DNA of 64,000 nt, taken from positions 7,068,001 to 7,132,000 of the forward strand of contig CM082587.2 of assembly GCA_040954595.2 (NCBI GenBank), given 5' to 3'. This stretch comes from Balanoglossus misakiensis (lineage: Eukaryota > Hemichordata). The notes under the pieces are model-generated. The model had not been told where the DNA came from. It saw only the letters and a program-made list of their open reading frames with translations, and ran no database searches. This document shows, piece after piece, positions 48,977 to 61,390 of this stretch. Made by a program: the position numbers and the translations under genes. Within the stretch, counting starts at the first letter, position 1. Every line of letters begins with the position of its first letter.

Positions 48977-49067
48977 GGCAACGGGCAGTTGTTCTGTCGT
49001 CAGTTCCTCGGAAAGTCAGCGGGTTCGTCGCTTCATGTAGCCATCTGTCCCAGTATTAGTATTGCAT
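48977..49067 (-). promoter_or_regulatory. EVI5: EVI5 5' leader with three upstream open frames
   Basis: An acceptor (CTGTTCATTCACCAG) at 49,068 begins a leader in the same exon as the start codon. It holds three minimal upstream frames: MQY-stop (49,067-49,056), MAT-stop (49,044-49,033) and MKRRTR-stop (49,036-49,016). The main ATG at 48,976 has a good context (GTTGCCATGA), and an in-frame TGA lies 42 nt upstream, so no longer N-terminus is possible within this exon. Confidence 0.55.
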
Positions 49068-50939
49068 CTGGTGAATGAACAGAGCAAGGAAAAAAGAAGA
49101 GGAAATGACAATTTTTCCAATGGATTTCACAGTCTGCTCCATCCAATATGTACAATAGTCTCACGGAATTAACTTAATAATTCTTAGCCTAAGCTAACAG
49201 GCAACTTAGCATTCAGCTGAATTACGCCCCTCCCCCAATAAAATATCACAGACAGACTATTAGTCTGTTAACGAGACACAGAAGAAGGCATGTGATCGTG
49301 GTACTAACAAATACATGATTGTGTATTTCTCATTTTGTGCGTGTGGTATGGTACATGTATTGTTTGTATCGTTGTGCATTTGAATTCTGGGTTTCACTTT
49401 AATGCTTATTGGACTTCTACCGTAATGGCTTCGTAAACTGCTGAGAAAGATAATGTAAGAGGCCTCCCCTTGAACTCAATCACTGTTAGTGTTTTCCTTT
49501 TGATTGTACATAAGGTTATAGCCAAGGAGGGGGTAGTGTTGTAAACACCATTAGCCCTGGCTGACAGAACTACATCGTTCACACTATGTACTATCAATCT
49601 AGAACTTGGTCATGGTTTAAAAAATCCTTTCTCCGTGTTTCATCAACAGGAAGATTTCTAAAAATAATGACACTTCACACAATATGAACAAATGTCAGTT
49701 TTTGTAGTATTAAACTTATTTCTGTAAGTTGACTTGAGTATGTGCTACCAAGTGAACACTTAAATGCTGCACAGCGATGACATACAAGACTAACCTCTAC
49801 GCCCTGACACACTTATCCCTGGGGAAAAAAACAACTCTAGAAAATAGCTTCCATGGATTCCGATTGCAAATCATGGAAAAGGGAACAAGAAGCTTCACGG
49901 AAATGAAAACTTGTATTCTGGCAGAAAATAAATACATTCTAATCAATAATGTACACAATCACCATGTATTGTATCAGAAAATCTTCCGCATGGCAAAATC
50001 CGGTGATACATGTAAGCATAACAGACTGAAATTTGACACTGTACCATTCTATGCAAACAGTAATGGACCAAGATACACGCTATGAAGAAAGTGGGTCCTT
50101 GGAACTTGAGAATCTCGATCCCTTTCCAATATGTTTTCACAGCAGAACTCATGGATTAGTTTCTATGGAGAAAACCACTAAAAACAGAGCTTCCTAATAA
50201 TCTCAACACAGAATTTGAATCTGAATACTCTTAATTTATAATAAAAACCTGATTTAGCAAATTTTATTCTTTCAACGATAGCTTGTATGTGTATTTCTAT
50301 AGTGTGCACTCATTTTCATCAAAACCATGCTGGATAATTTACCTGTTTGAGCATTTTGTTTATTTGTATATTTTTAGATCATCCTTGATTTCAGCATATC
50401 TTAGTGGACATAAATCTAACATATATCCTGTTAGAGATCCTGACCTCTTCTGCAGGGTCAAAGTATTAGTGTATTGACTGATAGTAACAACCAGGAAATA
50501 CACAGGAAGACACAAGTACTTCTTGAAAAATAAGTTGACAAGCAGATGTACCAAACAAGTTAAATAGTTGCAACATGGCCTGTATGACAATTTTGCAACC
50601 ACTCATTTTCATCACACGTATAGTATCATTCACATCGGCAAATTCTACATATGTAACCTAGACCTACATGTATGCGTACTACTGATACTACCAGTACTAC
50701 TAGTCCAGACTGAAACAGCATTTCTGGAAGCATATTGCATTTAGTAATTTACACTGTGTACATGTACATACATGTATTTATGTAACCACTGGTGACTACA
50801 TAATACATGCTATATTTTAGATAATTGTCACTATGCTGAATAAATGGGTGTGGTTGGGAATGGGAGGGTGATGAGTGGGTGCCAGAAATAGAATTTGACA
50901 ATGTCGATGTACTAATAATTATCTTACTCACTCACTTTA

Positions 50940-51006
50940 GTTTATTCATTCATTCATTCATTCATAGGCATTCATTCACTCATTCTTTCATTCATTCATT
51001 CATTCA
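50940..51006. repeat. (ATTC)n microsatellite
   Basis: Two runs of ATTC tetranucleotides separated by a short imperfect stretch, in the long intron of the EVI5 5' untranslated region. Confidence 0.9.
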
Positions 51007-53138
51007 ACTATTTTATATACAACTGAATTCTACTAAAACGAGGTGTGGCATTTTAATAGAATTCAGTGGCATATAGACTTGTTAGTTAAAATATAATATA
51101 AAATGATTGGTTTAGAAGTGGCTCATCACCAAAAAGGTCAAAAGAGACCTTTTTTAGGTCATAATATCAACTCTACAAGTTACCATGACAGGTACCTGTA
51201 TACATGTACCTGGAGTCCACATACCGGTAGTAATGATGGTCTACTATTTGTGTGTCTCGGCATTCTAGTTAAGTGACTGAGACATCTGGCAAATACAAAT
51301 GTGTACATCCTTGTCTGAAAACTGAATTCTACCGCACATAACAGGACTCTGAAAGAGACGCTATACATGCACAGCACATATGGGTTTCAGGACACGTCTG
51401 GAAAGCTAACTGCCCCTTACATCAGCAAGTACATCCTATAACACCTACATGTACAGTATCCATGGCAACACATTATGTTTTCAGAATCTGTAACTGGAAA
51501 GTGTGTAGTAAAACTTTAAAGACTGCAACTTAATCAGCAAACGTGATAACAGTAAAGAGTCCTTTCTTCTTCCGGCTGAAGATGGAGTTTATCCATCTGA
51601 TAGAGTTTGTGCTCCATTGGTTATACATGTACATGTATGTATGATATCATTGTTGGTGTTTTTGGGCTTCCTCATTTGTTTGAAGTTTCACATGGCGCTT
51701 TATTAAAAATAAATTCAGTCCCATCATTTTGATAATGTAAAACGATCTGAAAATAGGAAGAATTCCATTTTAATGGAAAATCTAACAGTGCAAACTTACA
51801 CAACATCAACCATACAACCATGGTATTATGATTATTTTTTTCTAAAAATAAATTCAAGCCACTAAAATTCTATGGTCTATGGTTATTACCTAAACATATT
51901 TTGGGGGATAGATTAAGGGATTTTCTGTTTCAGACAATCCTACAACCTAACACTTAATTTTTCTCTTGTAATATAAAATCCAAAGTCTTTCTGAACCAAT
52001 GCAATACACATGCACAGTGCTGGAATTGTGCCAAGCCATTTTTAACGGTATTGACATTCCTTTCACTAATCAGAAACGCCGACAGGAAAACATTTCTGGC
52101 AACTATAATCACTACAAATGAGGAGAGTAACTACAAGGTATGTTTGGTTTAGCCTATGTGTTTGATTACTAATTACACAGAGACAGGATTTATTCTAATT
52201 TGATCTTATTTCATTTGTAAATAATTACTTGATGCCATATAATACAACAAGGTGATTAATGTTATTATTTCTTGATGAAACTGTCAATTACAATAATATC
52301 AGCACAGTACCTAATTTACATCCTGTATTTAGCTTTTATTAATCTGTATTAGGGACTTCAATACAGCTGCTACATTGCACGAACATGGCCTTACAAATTG
52401 CTAGATTTCATTTGCTCGTGCATAGGGTGATCCCAACCAATATTGGATTCACCGATCTATATTTGAATGTCTAGACTGAAGTCAAATAACGTGAAGAAAA
52501 TTATATTTTTCACATCACCATACACCTGAAAAGCCCCTAAAAACCAAATTAACTCAGGTTGGATCAATTTCATTTTATACGCTTTTTTTCTCTCTTCTGT
52601 TTGTGCGAGGTGAAGTGCAAATAAGCCGTGTTTTGTCCACTTTGCTCCAAAAGTTGGCAAAACTGGAGCAAAGCGAATAAAACACAGCTAGATACTAGAC
52701 TAGCTCATTTTATATGTTTTAACTGGTGCAGGAAAAACAGAGTATGCAAATCTCAACATATACACCAGTTTTTTGAGATGTTTGGATATTATGATAAAAT
52801 TATTGATTACTTGCCACAGCCTCTATAGACTATACCTAAATCATGTATGTGTTGTGACTGAGGGGATGGTTTCTGGTACTGTCGTCAGTCAAGACAATTG
52901 AGGGTGGGATGGTTTTCTTTTTCTTCCACCAGTCACCAATGAAATATGTCATATCTATATAACTGTATGTATCATTGTATGGGCTGTCGACCCACATACC
53001 ATTACCAGCAACAAACAAGGGTTCAGTCAATGAGTCACAGTGTATATACAAAACTAGTGAAAGTGTTCGCCATTTCTGCGGCAAAGATGACTCTTAAGAC
53101 TAAAACCATAGCATCTTGCGGGTGAAATGAGAAATTTT

Positions 53139-53234
53139 CCAAAATGTTGACCGGTTCTTGACTGAAGTGGGCGGACACGACTAGCGCCACCGCCAGCACC
53201 GCCCCCATTGCCTAACGTCTCGTCAACATTTTGG
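53139..53234. repeat. 13-bp inverted repeat around a CpG-rich core
   Basis: CCAAAATGTTGAC and its reverse complement GTCAACATTTTGG lie 70 bp apart around a GC-rich centre (GCGCCACCGCCAGCACCGCC). It may be a small MITE or a coincidental stem upstream of the EVI5 donor. No target duplication was identified. Confidence 0.4.
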
Positions 53235-53534
53235 CGACCAGCAAAGTCGCCCCGATATTATCCTTCGAATATTGCATCCATTTGCCTGTTCATTAATTAA
53301 AATGGTACTGGTTGGTTTTTGAGATACATTAGACTGGTTTGACAATCTTACAAATACAGTAAGAAAACTGTAAACATAACAGACAGAACTGAACGAAAAG
53401 CGACACAAAGTGAGTCATAAAAACAAAATATATTCGCCCAACGGGTTCCACAAAACTCATCACGGATATCTTTGTTTGCGGGGTTGTTATTGTCTGCGTT
53501 ACGAAATCTTGAAAGAATTCACGTAAAATCTTAC

Positions 53535-53760
53535 CTCCCCTTCACCAATCGGGTCCGATGATGCGCGCAGCCGTCAAAAATAATTTATACTCCAGTTACA
53601 GTCGAGTGGAGCTGATCAGCGATACTGATACCGAATTTGTGCGATCCGTGTATGTATCAGACACGTTGAGAGACCTCGGTCGACGTCCGCTGCTGATGGT
53701 CGGTCTGGGTCAAAATGCAAATGGCGGAAATGAGATAGAAAACGCGATTTGATTGGTCGA
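53535..53760 (-). promoter_or_regulatory. EVI5: probable EVI5 promoter and first non-coding exon
   Basis: On the minus strand a CpG-rich segment ends in a good donor, GGGGAG|GTAAGATT, at 53,535, suggesting a non-coding first exon that joins the leader at 49,067. Just upstream are an octamer-type ATTTGCAT (53,715-53,722), the complement of an ATGGCGG YY1-like motif, and a CCAAT box (53,752-53,756). The exon start is not determined. Confidence 0.45.
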
Positions 53761-54851
53761 TCATTGCGTCACTGTCTGAATATAACGGAACAACTTTCAG
53801 ACTTCCCCGACTGCGGGGAAAACCGTATAAATGATGGGTGTGAACCATGAACTAACGCGCAAATATAAAAGGACTGCAGAAAATGTGTGAAGAGCTATGA
53901 CATTATTGAGCATTATCTTATCAAATGAAAACAGGTGAAACGTGATCCTACATATAAAGTACGCGATTATCAGGGACTGGCCAGTTTCTGTAGCAGCAGG
54001 TTCGAAGTAGCAGAAAAGGCCGGTGCCATGGCCATTGAAACAGGGAAACGGCAGAAGTTTGCATGTTCAGCATGTATTTGGAAAGTTGCCAGCGATTGCA
54101 ACTAGCCGCTACCATTTACATTACATGTATATTACATTATACATCATTTTGCACGAGGTAGTCACGGTGCCAATGAGGCAGTGTGTCTATGACAGACGCA
54201 TTTTTGATCAGACAAGTTCTGTCTTGTAAAACAAAGTTTTATTTTTTCCCCTACCGAGTAATTCGTCTACATGTCATAAAGTAAAAAACTACTTCAAGCC
54301 TCAAAACCCCTACTTTACAACACTAGTTTCGAAAATATTTAATTGCAAAAAGTATCCGGACAAGTTTATAACGCTAACCGTTCCCCAAAACTCTTGTAAT
54401 TTAGGTCTGTCATGTTTCTCAATAGATCTTTCTGTTGACAAAAAGTGGAAAGCATTTATTAAAGGCCTTTATTTGACATGGACATTTCTATAGATTTCTT
54501 TGTCTGTCCACAGAACTGTAACCTAGTACCTCGGCGTATTTTGTCCGCTTTGCTTCCGAAACTAAGCTCAGTTGTGCCAGGAAAACGGTACGGGTTGTTC
54601 AGCGAAACTCGTACGTCGTGCGCCATCTACGGTCAAAAAGGTAGTCTCTTTTGCCGCTTTTGAATTTTCAGTGTTTTCCTTGATTTTTATTCGTTTGCGC
54701 TCTTTTTCAGTTTTATTTGTTATTAATTTAAAACATTAGCTTTTTTATCTCTGTCTAAAACGCACAAATGTGGTCTTTTTTTTATAAGGTGGTGTAAGTA
54801 ACCGAAGTTGATTTTTTTCCACAAGGCTGAGGGGTCTATGAGAAGAAAATA
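53761..54851. other. intergenic region between divergent EVI5 and PIN1
   Basis: About 1.1 kb separating the presumed EVI5 first exon from the PIN1 start codon. It contains no supported open frame. A moderately CpG-rich patch at 54,520-54,640 is a candidate PIN1 promoter. Confidence 0.4.
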
Positions 54852-55741
54852 ATGGCGGATGACATACCACCTGGCTGGGAACTCAAATACAGTCGTAGCC
54901 ACGGAGGTAAGTAGGCAACATATATTCTCAGAAACGGATAAGACGGCACAATAGGACAAACTTTAAGAATGGGGGTATATACGGTTAAAGTAAGTTTATC
55001 GTAAAACTCAAAATACTGCCGTGTTCATTGCAATCATGATTGAAATGAAACATCACTCCACTGTTCCAGTGCTAAACCCTTATCTGTTTATGTTCCACAC
55101 GTGGGTGGGTGTAAATGACCAAAGGCGTCGGAATCACAGACCGAATACGGAAATTAAGATGAATTGCAAGTCAACTGAGAGACTTGGTCCCTTTATTAAA
55201 AGTAATGCACCTTTTCTTTGTGATCTGCTTTGAAGGTAAACCTTACTATCTGAACATCCACACAAAGCAAAGTCAGTGGGACAAACCAATGGCTGCCAAT
55301 ACTGTACGGGCATCTCACCTGCTTGTCAAACACAGAGAATCTCGGCGCCCGGCATCATGGAAAGAACCCAACATTACTCGCACCAAAGAAGAGGCCTTGC
55401 AGATTTTGCAAGGTATGTATTTTTCTTGAAAAATTTTCTCTAGTTTTTTGCCATTTTTTTTCTCTTGCATAATTTTAAGTTTTACCTGGCCTTGCTCCAT
55501 GCTTTTTCTTTATTTTACAGGTTATCGACAAGACATAGTATCCGGTCGAGTGTCATTTAGCGATTTAGCATCCACGGAAAGTGACTGCAGCTCGGCTCAG
55601 AGAGGAGGTGATCTCGGCCCGTTTGGACCCGGTCAGATGCAGAGGCCGTTTGAGGAAGCCACGTTTGCTCTTAAAGTCGGCGAGCTGAGTGAACCAGTGT
55701 TTACAGACTCTGGCATTCACATTATTCTAAGAACTGGATAA
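54852..55741 (+). CDS. PIN1: peptidyl-prolyl cis-trans isomerase PIN1
   Basis: Nuclear parvulin that isomerises phospho-Ser/Thr-Pro bonds in mitotic and signalling proteins. Exons are 54852-54906, 55236-55412 and 55521-55741, all GT-AG, giving 150 residues (human 163). The WW domain is at residues 6-36: [13 protein letters not shown], then [15 protein letters not shown], with W9, the YY pair and W33. The linker is about 13 residues shorter than in human. The parvulin domain spans 44-150: [13 protein letters not shown] supplies H46, K50, R55 and R56; [13 protein letters not shown] supplies the active-site C100; [13 protein letters not shown] supplies S141 and H144. All match the human catalytic set with a constant offset of 13. 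The first ATG (AATAATGGCGGATGAC) begins MADDIPPGW. It is divergent from EVI5. An AATAAA at 56,367 is a possible end signal. Confidence 0.97.
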
Positions 55742-58066
55742 GAGGGTATTAATACCATTAGGGGTTGCTCCCCCCCCCTGGACATTTATCACCCAACAGA
55801 TAAGGCGAGGGTTGGGATAGGTGGCCAGGGGGCAATTATCCAGGGGGTAGCTGTCCTAGATCTGGATAGGGGTCCACTGAATTTAAGTTACCAGGAGAGC
55901 TTTGTACTTTGAGAAGTAAATTAAAAGTATGTCAGTAATGATTTAATATTGTAATGTAGCAACCATGTAATACCTGTATTCCATATTTGCCAATCATTAA
56001 CCTTTTTCACCCCCCCCCCCCAGTTCCCGATATAAAGGTCCAACCTTACCATAGACAACAATCAGACATTGCTTGTTTAATTTTTAGTATTGACAATGTA
56101 TCATTTCCTTCAACATTCAAGTGGTATCACAGTACGGAACACACAAAATGATTCCTATGCAGTTGTCTATGATTTTGTAGAGTATATGAGAGCGCCCTCT
56201 ACCAATCAAGTAGTGGATTCTTTTGAATCATGTATATTGTCGAACTTTAAACTACAGCATTATTCTTTGATACTTTATTCATAGTAACATTGGATCCGGG
56301 CAAAAACAGAAGTGTACTTTTGAAATGTAACCCATAATTAATCTTCATATGGTATAATAACATGGAAATAAACCATTTATCAATGTCATCTTTATTTTGT
56401 GGAAGTTCTTTTCCAGAGGTAGGCATGATTAGTAATTTATTCAGCTACCTGTACCACGGCAAATTAATTATTACCAGATAGGGGATGTAAAAACACAACA
56501 TTAATTTTTTATTACACAACTTTTTTGAAACTGGTCGATAATTTTATTTGTGGAATGGGATTTTATGAAGATAGATTGTTGACCCCAAATGGGAATCCCC
56601 CAATGGGAACTAAATAGAGCACAAATTTACCCTGTCTAAATACCCAACATCTAAAACAGTGCAGGGCAGTTTTGCATGATCTATTTCTGTGTCTTTGTTT
56701 AAAAAAATAGTGGAACCTCAAAATAAAAAAAATGTGTCTAGTTCTGTTTTTTTCTCTCAAGGTGAATTAGTATTTATGGGATATTATCGCCAAACTGATA
56801 GGGAGAACAGAGCTCTTGCAATTCTTGTATTCAGCATGATTGAGTGAGCAAAATCATGGTCATCCATGGCAAAATAAACATAACTCTCTTCTAAATCAAA
56901 AATAACCAACTTTTCAACTTCAAAAGAGCTCAACATTGTCCCTTGTAAATTAGGGTAATAAATTACAAAACAAATTGACTATGGTCATCAAATGGTCTAC
57001 AACCATGAAATACTGTTGCAATGAAAAAAATGTAATTCCAGGCGCTTGATAATTTACTTCCAGTACCTGAGGGTATATACAGCTGTATACAGCTGCACCT
57101 CTTGTCTTTATTTGCATCAAATTCAATTCCCCATTTCCAATAAATCAAGAAAAATATCGGCTATCTGTATTGATGTGTCATCGCTTAGTCATCGCGTGAT
57201 GACACAGTCATTGAGTAATACCTGCTGTACGTGTTAGTGGTCACCATGGGCTAATCAGCCACAATTGATTCTGATCAGCGCCCTCGATCTGTGATCAGTA
57301 GTGACTATTTGTCACAGTTTATGAAATACCCCACTGATTCCAACTGTAGTACCTTGTCTTTCACAAGTCACAGATCTGTAAAATCTCATGGGGCTTCTTA
57401 AAAACGAATGTCACTGCAAAATTGAACACTATCTCTAATTTTAGTGCAAATGTGTTCGATGCAACAGTCAAACAATTAAGTCGTTAATAACTTCAGTTTG
57501 ATGAATGATGATGTATTGGCATGGCTTGTTCAGTAATGAGTTAGCCTGGAAGGGGCGAATTTTCATTAAAATCCAATTTCTTATCGAACAGCCATTATCG
57601 CACCAAAATGCAGCTATTGAGGGCCCAACAACTGCCGATAACATTGATAATAGCCCAATTTGTTTACGTGACAGCAAGGGTCAGTTTCCACAGTCGACAG
57701 GCGCCAAGAAAACATAAACAGAACAATTGAGGTCCTGATATGCGTTGACCCTTGCACAGACCATTGTGACAAAATATTTACACGACTCGACAATGAGAAA
57801 TGACATGCAAATTAATTCAGCTGGAAAACCCCAGCCTAAAAATACACAGCAATTTCAGAGTGTTTTAATTAATGCTTTGTGTGTGCTTGTATGAATGATT
57901 TGTTTGTATATATGTTTAGATGTTTGTTTACAAGTATATTCAGTAAATAATATTTACAATGCTATAAACAGACCCATATATAGATTTAAAGCCCCATGAG
58001 CTACAATTTTGGGAAATTGTCATGAAATTTAATTCCGAACTGTAAAAATATTAGGCCATACAGATG
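55742..58066. other. PIN1 3' region and intergenic DNA
   Basis: No coding exon recognised. It contains poly(C) runs near 55,770 and 56,010, a degenerate CCCTTTCACC-family fragment at about 56,000-56,060, and AT-rich sequence. Most of the first 630 bp could be PIN1 3' untranslated region if the AATAAA at 56,367 is used. Confidence 0.45.
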
Positions 58067-58077
58067 TATGTACGGGG

Positions 58078-58164
58078 TAGCTGCAATAATTGTAGCCTTG
58101 GTGGGTTGGGTGGTGGGGCCGACAGCGATCACCCAACCCACCAAGGCTACTATTATTGCAGCTA
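58078..58164. mobile_element. 87-bp snap-back element with 9-bp target duplication
   Basis: Arms 58,078-58,112 and 58,130-58,164 (35 bp, one mismatch) start TAGCTGCAATAATTGTAGCC and end GGTTGGGTG, with a 17-nt loop. TGTACGGGG flanks both sides exactly (58,069-58,077 and 58,165-58,173), a clear 9-bp target duplication. Too small to encode anything. Confidence 0.85.
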
Positions 58165-59422
58165 TGTACGGGGGTGTATGATATATTAATAGTTAGTTCC
58201 TCTTTCTTTTCCCATGCCCCATCAACATGCACTCAGGCAAGTCGTAAAATGAACAGAAATCAATAGATTTATTGATAAGTGACTTCATGGTTTTCTACTG
58301 CTTTTGTTTTAAATAGGCGAGATATTCCACGGAGGGAATAAACAAAAACATGAAATATTCGTTTTACGGTGGCCCCATTTACCTCTGTTTAAACCCTATA
58401 CCCTACATTTCGCGCTAAATTTGCCTTTTCAGATACTAGAGTTACGTGAGATTACGTGAGGTAATATTATAAGTTTCGTGCAATTACTAGTACCACATGC
58501 TCACCCAAGCAAGTTCCCCCGAAAAAAGGGAAACATTTCTCGCGTAAGTTTAATAAATCATACCTGCCCTATTTCTGAAAAGTATGTTACACGCAACACC
58601 AGGTTTTTTTTTTATTTTGGCCAATATAGCATGTCACTTGATGACAGCTACTGTTTAAAAGCCCATTGTTCAGAGGTGGCCTCGTTAATCTCTACGTACC
58701 AAAGCAAGTGTTGCGCGAGTGAGAATTTAAAAAATGTTTCATTGTGATGATAACTTTCGCCCCGACCACGCGTATAGGAGGACTTTCAACAGACGTCAAC
58801 TACTAGGCCTACATACAACAGACTTTCGGTGTGAAGTAACTTTTCGTCCGGTGTAACAATAACTCTGACAACATTTCAATCTTTTGTCGAACCGTGTTTC
58901 CATTGAAACCCGGAAACCGGGTGAGACTAAAACGAAGGAAACCGAAGGAAACCGAAGGAAACTGAAGGACACTGTTTTTTCCATATTTTAGTGCGAAGGA
59001 AAAGGTTTTCTCTATGCTGGTGGCCGAAGGACTGGTTTAGCTTCGAATTAAACGCCGAAGGAAAGCGAAGGACGCTGATTTATCCATATTTAAGTGCGAA
59101 GGAAAAGGTTTTCTCTATGCTGGTGGCCGAAGGATAGGTTTAGTTCGGTAATTAATTATGCTGGTGGCCGAAGGACAGGTTTAGTTCGGTAATTAAAGCC
59201 GCAGGACGGGTTCAGCTCCGTAATTTTGGCCGAAGGAAAGCGAAGGACGCTGATTTATCCCTATTTTCGGCCGAAGGACGAGGTTTTCTGTATGCTAGAG
59301 GCCGAAGGACAGGTTTAGCTCAGTAATTAAAGCCAAAGGACGGGTGTAGCTCCGTAATTTAGGCCGAAGGAAAGCGAAGGACGCTCATATCTCCATATTT
59401 TAGGGCGAAGGGAAGCCAGTAA

Positions 59423-60233
59423 GGTGCGGAATTGTGTTTTATCGTTTTTAGAAAGTTTAGCTACAAGTGTAGAAAGCTAAATTAGCTGTAGCTAAATAGT
59501 TCTAAACTATCTAAGTTTTAAGGATAATTATCACTACGATAATTATCGCTTTCTAAATATCGTTCTAAATTTATAAATTAGCCACAGTTTAGAAAGCCCC
59601 CCCCCCCCCCGACTAAAATTTTCTGCCGACGATATAAGTGCTGTATTTCCATTCCAATATTTGCGGAATTTTCATGTATGATTTCAATTGGTGCATTTCA
59701 ATTTCAATATTTGCGGACGGGAGAATGTTGGGAATCGTTTATTGCCCAAATCAAGCCTTATCTCAAAACTCCTCTCAGTTTATTGAGATATGGGCTTCGT
59801 TTGTATGACACCATTGTTCTGTGCAACGACTGAAGTCTCAGGTTAATCAATGTCTTAACACCATTGTTCTACCATTATGAGGTGTTGTAAAATGTCAGAG
59901 TTAGAACTTCGACTATATATACTGTTAAAATAAAACAAAGATCACATTTGACTTCCCACCGAAGTACTGGCCATCCCGTCTCTCTCTTCATTCCAAGCCT
60001 ACTTCCAAAGTGTACGCCGTACATTTGTAAACGCCCAAGTAGTCCAACTTTCTAAACTGCTGCTAGTTTAGAAAGTTTAGAACGATATTTAGAAAGTGAT
60101 AATTATCTTGAAAAAAGCCGTGTTTATCATTATTAGCTAAATTAGCTTCCTTAGACAATACATGTAGTTTAGAAATGCCCCTTCAATAAGACCATGGACG
60201 TAAAAAGAGCATGATAAGACACAATTCCGCACC
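59423..60233. mobile_element. 811-bp MITE nested in the foldback element, TAA duplication
   Basis: Inverted termini GGTGCGGAATTGTGTTTTAT and its near-exact complement (one mismatch in 21) at 59,423 and 60,233, flanked by TAA on both sides. The TAA duplication fits PIF/Harbinger-type insertion. Subterminal sequence TTTAGAAAG...CTAAATTAGCT is itself inverted between the two halves. A poly(C) run lies at about 59,588. No coding capacity. Confidence 0.85.
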
Positions 60234-61116
60234 TAACTCAGGAAAGCGAAGGACAGTGATTCTCCATATTTTAGGGAGAAGGACATTAGTATCCATCTCT
60301 CTGTATCTCGGAATTAGGATATCAATAGTGTGATCTTGTGTTGAGATCGTTTTTTGTCAGTTGTTTTTCATTTCCAGTTCATGGAACGTAATGTCGGCTA
60401 TTCCCGGTGAAGCATTTGAGCCCACGGTACAACTGCATGTTTGCTTGTAGAATTTGTTGTTTAATTCAAAAGTATTGTTACGTAGAATTAGTGATAGCAT
60501 TTCTATGAGGTATGTTTGTTTAGTTTTGTTTCGTGTAAACATGACACTCTACTTAAGATCTCGACATTGATATCAGTAACTCTGGTCAGACGTGTACTAG
60601 CTGACGCCAAGTCTCTGATAATCGTGAGAGAATCGTGTCCTTCGCCCTAAAATATGGAAATATGACTGTCCTTCCTTTTCCTTCGCCCTAAAAAATGGAA
60701 ATATGACTGTCCTTCGGTTTCCTTCGCCCTAAATTACTGAGCTACACTTGTCCTTCGGCCTCTAGCATACAGAAAACCTCGTCCTTCGGCCGAAAATAGG
60801 GATAAATCAGCGTCCTTCGGTTTCCTTCGCCCTAAATTACTGAGCTACACTTGTCCTTCGGCCTCTAGCATACAGAAAACCTCGTCCTTCGGCCGAAAAT
60901 AGGGATAAATCAGCGTCCTTCGGTTTCCTTCGCCCTAAATTACTGAGCTACACCTGTCCTTCGGCCACCAGCATAGAGAAAACCACGTCCTTCGCACTAA
61001 AATATGGAGATATGAGCGTCCTTCGCTTTCCTTCGGCCTAAATTACGAAGCTACACCCGTCCTTCGGCGTTTAATTCGAAGCTAAACCAGTCCTTCGGCC
61101 TCTAGCATACAGAAAA

Positions 61117-61390
61117 CCGTGTCCTTCGCACTAAAATACGGATAAATCAGCGTCCTTCGCTTTCCTTCGGCCAAAATTACGGAGCTACACCCGTCCTTCG
61201 GCGTTTAATTCGAAGCTAAACCAGTCCTTCGGCCTCTAGCATACAGAAAACCGTGTCCTTCGCACTAAAATACGGATAAATCAGCGTCCTTCGCTTTCCT
61301 TCGGCCAAAATTACGGAGCTACACCCGTCCTTCGGCGTTTAATTCGAAGCTAAACCAGTCCTTCGGCCTCTAGCATACAGAAAACCGTGT
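61117..61390. repeat. 134-bp higher-order tandem repeat in right foldback arm
   Basis: Two nearly identical 134-bp units and the start of a third, with GTCCTTCGCAC at 61,121, 61,255 and 61,389. Each unit contains four sub-units of about 33 bp that each begin GTCCTTCG and differ in their AT-rich remainder. Confidence 0.9.
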
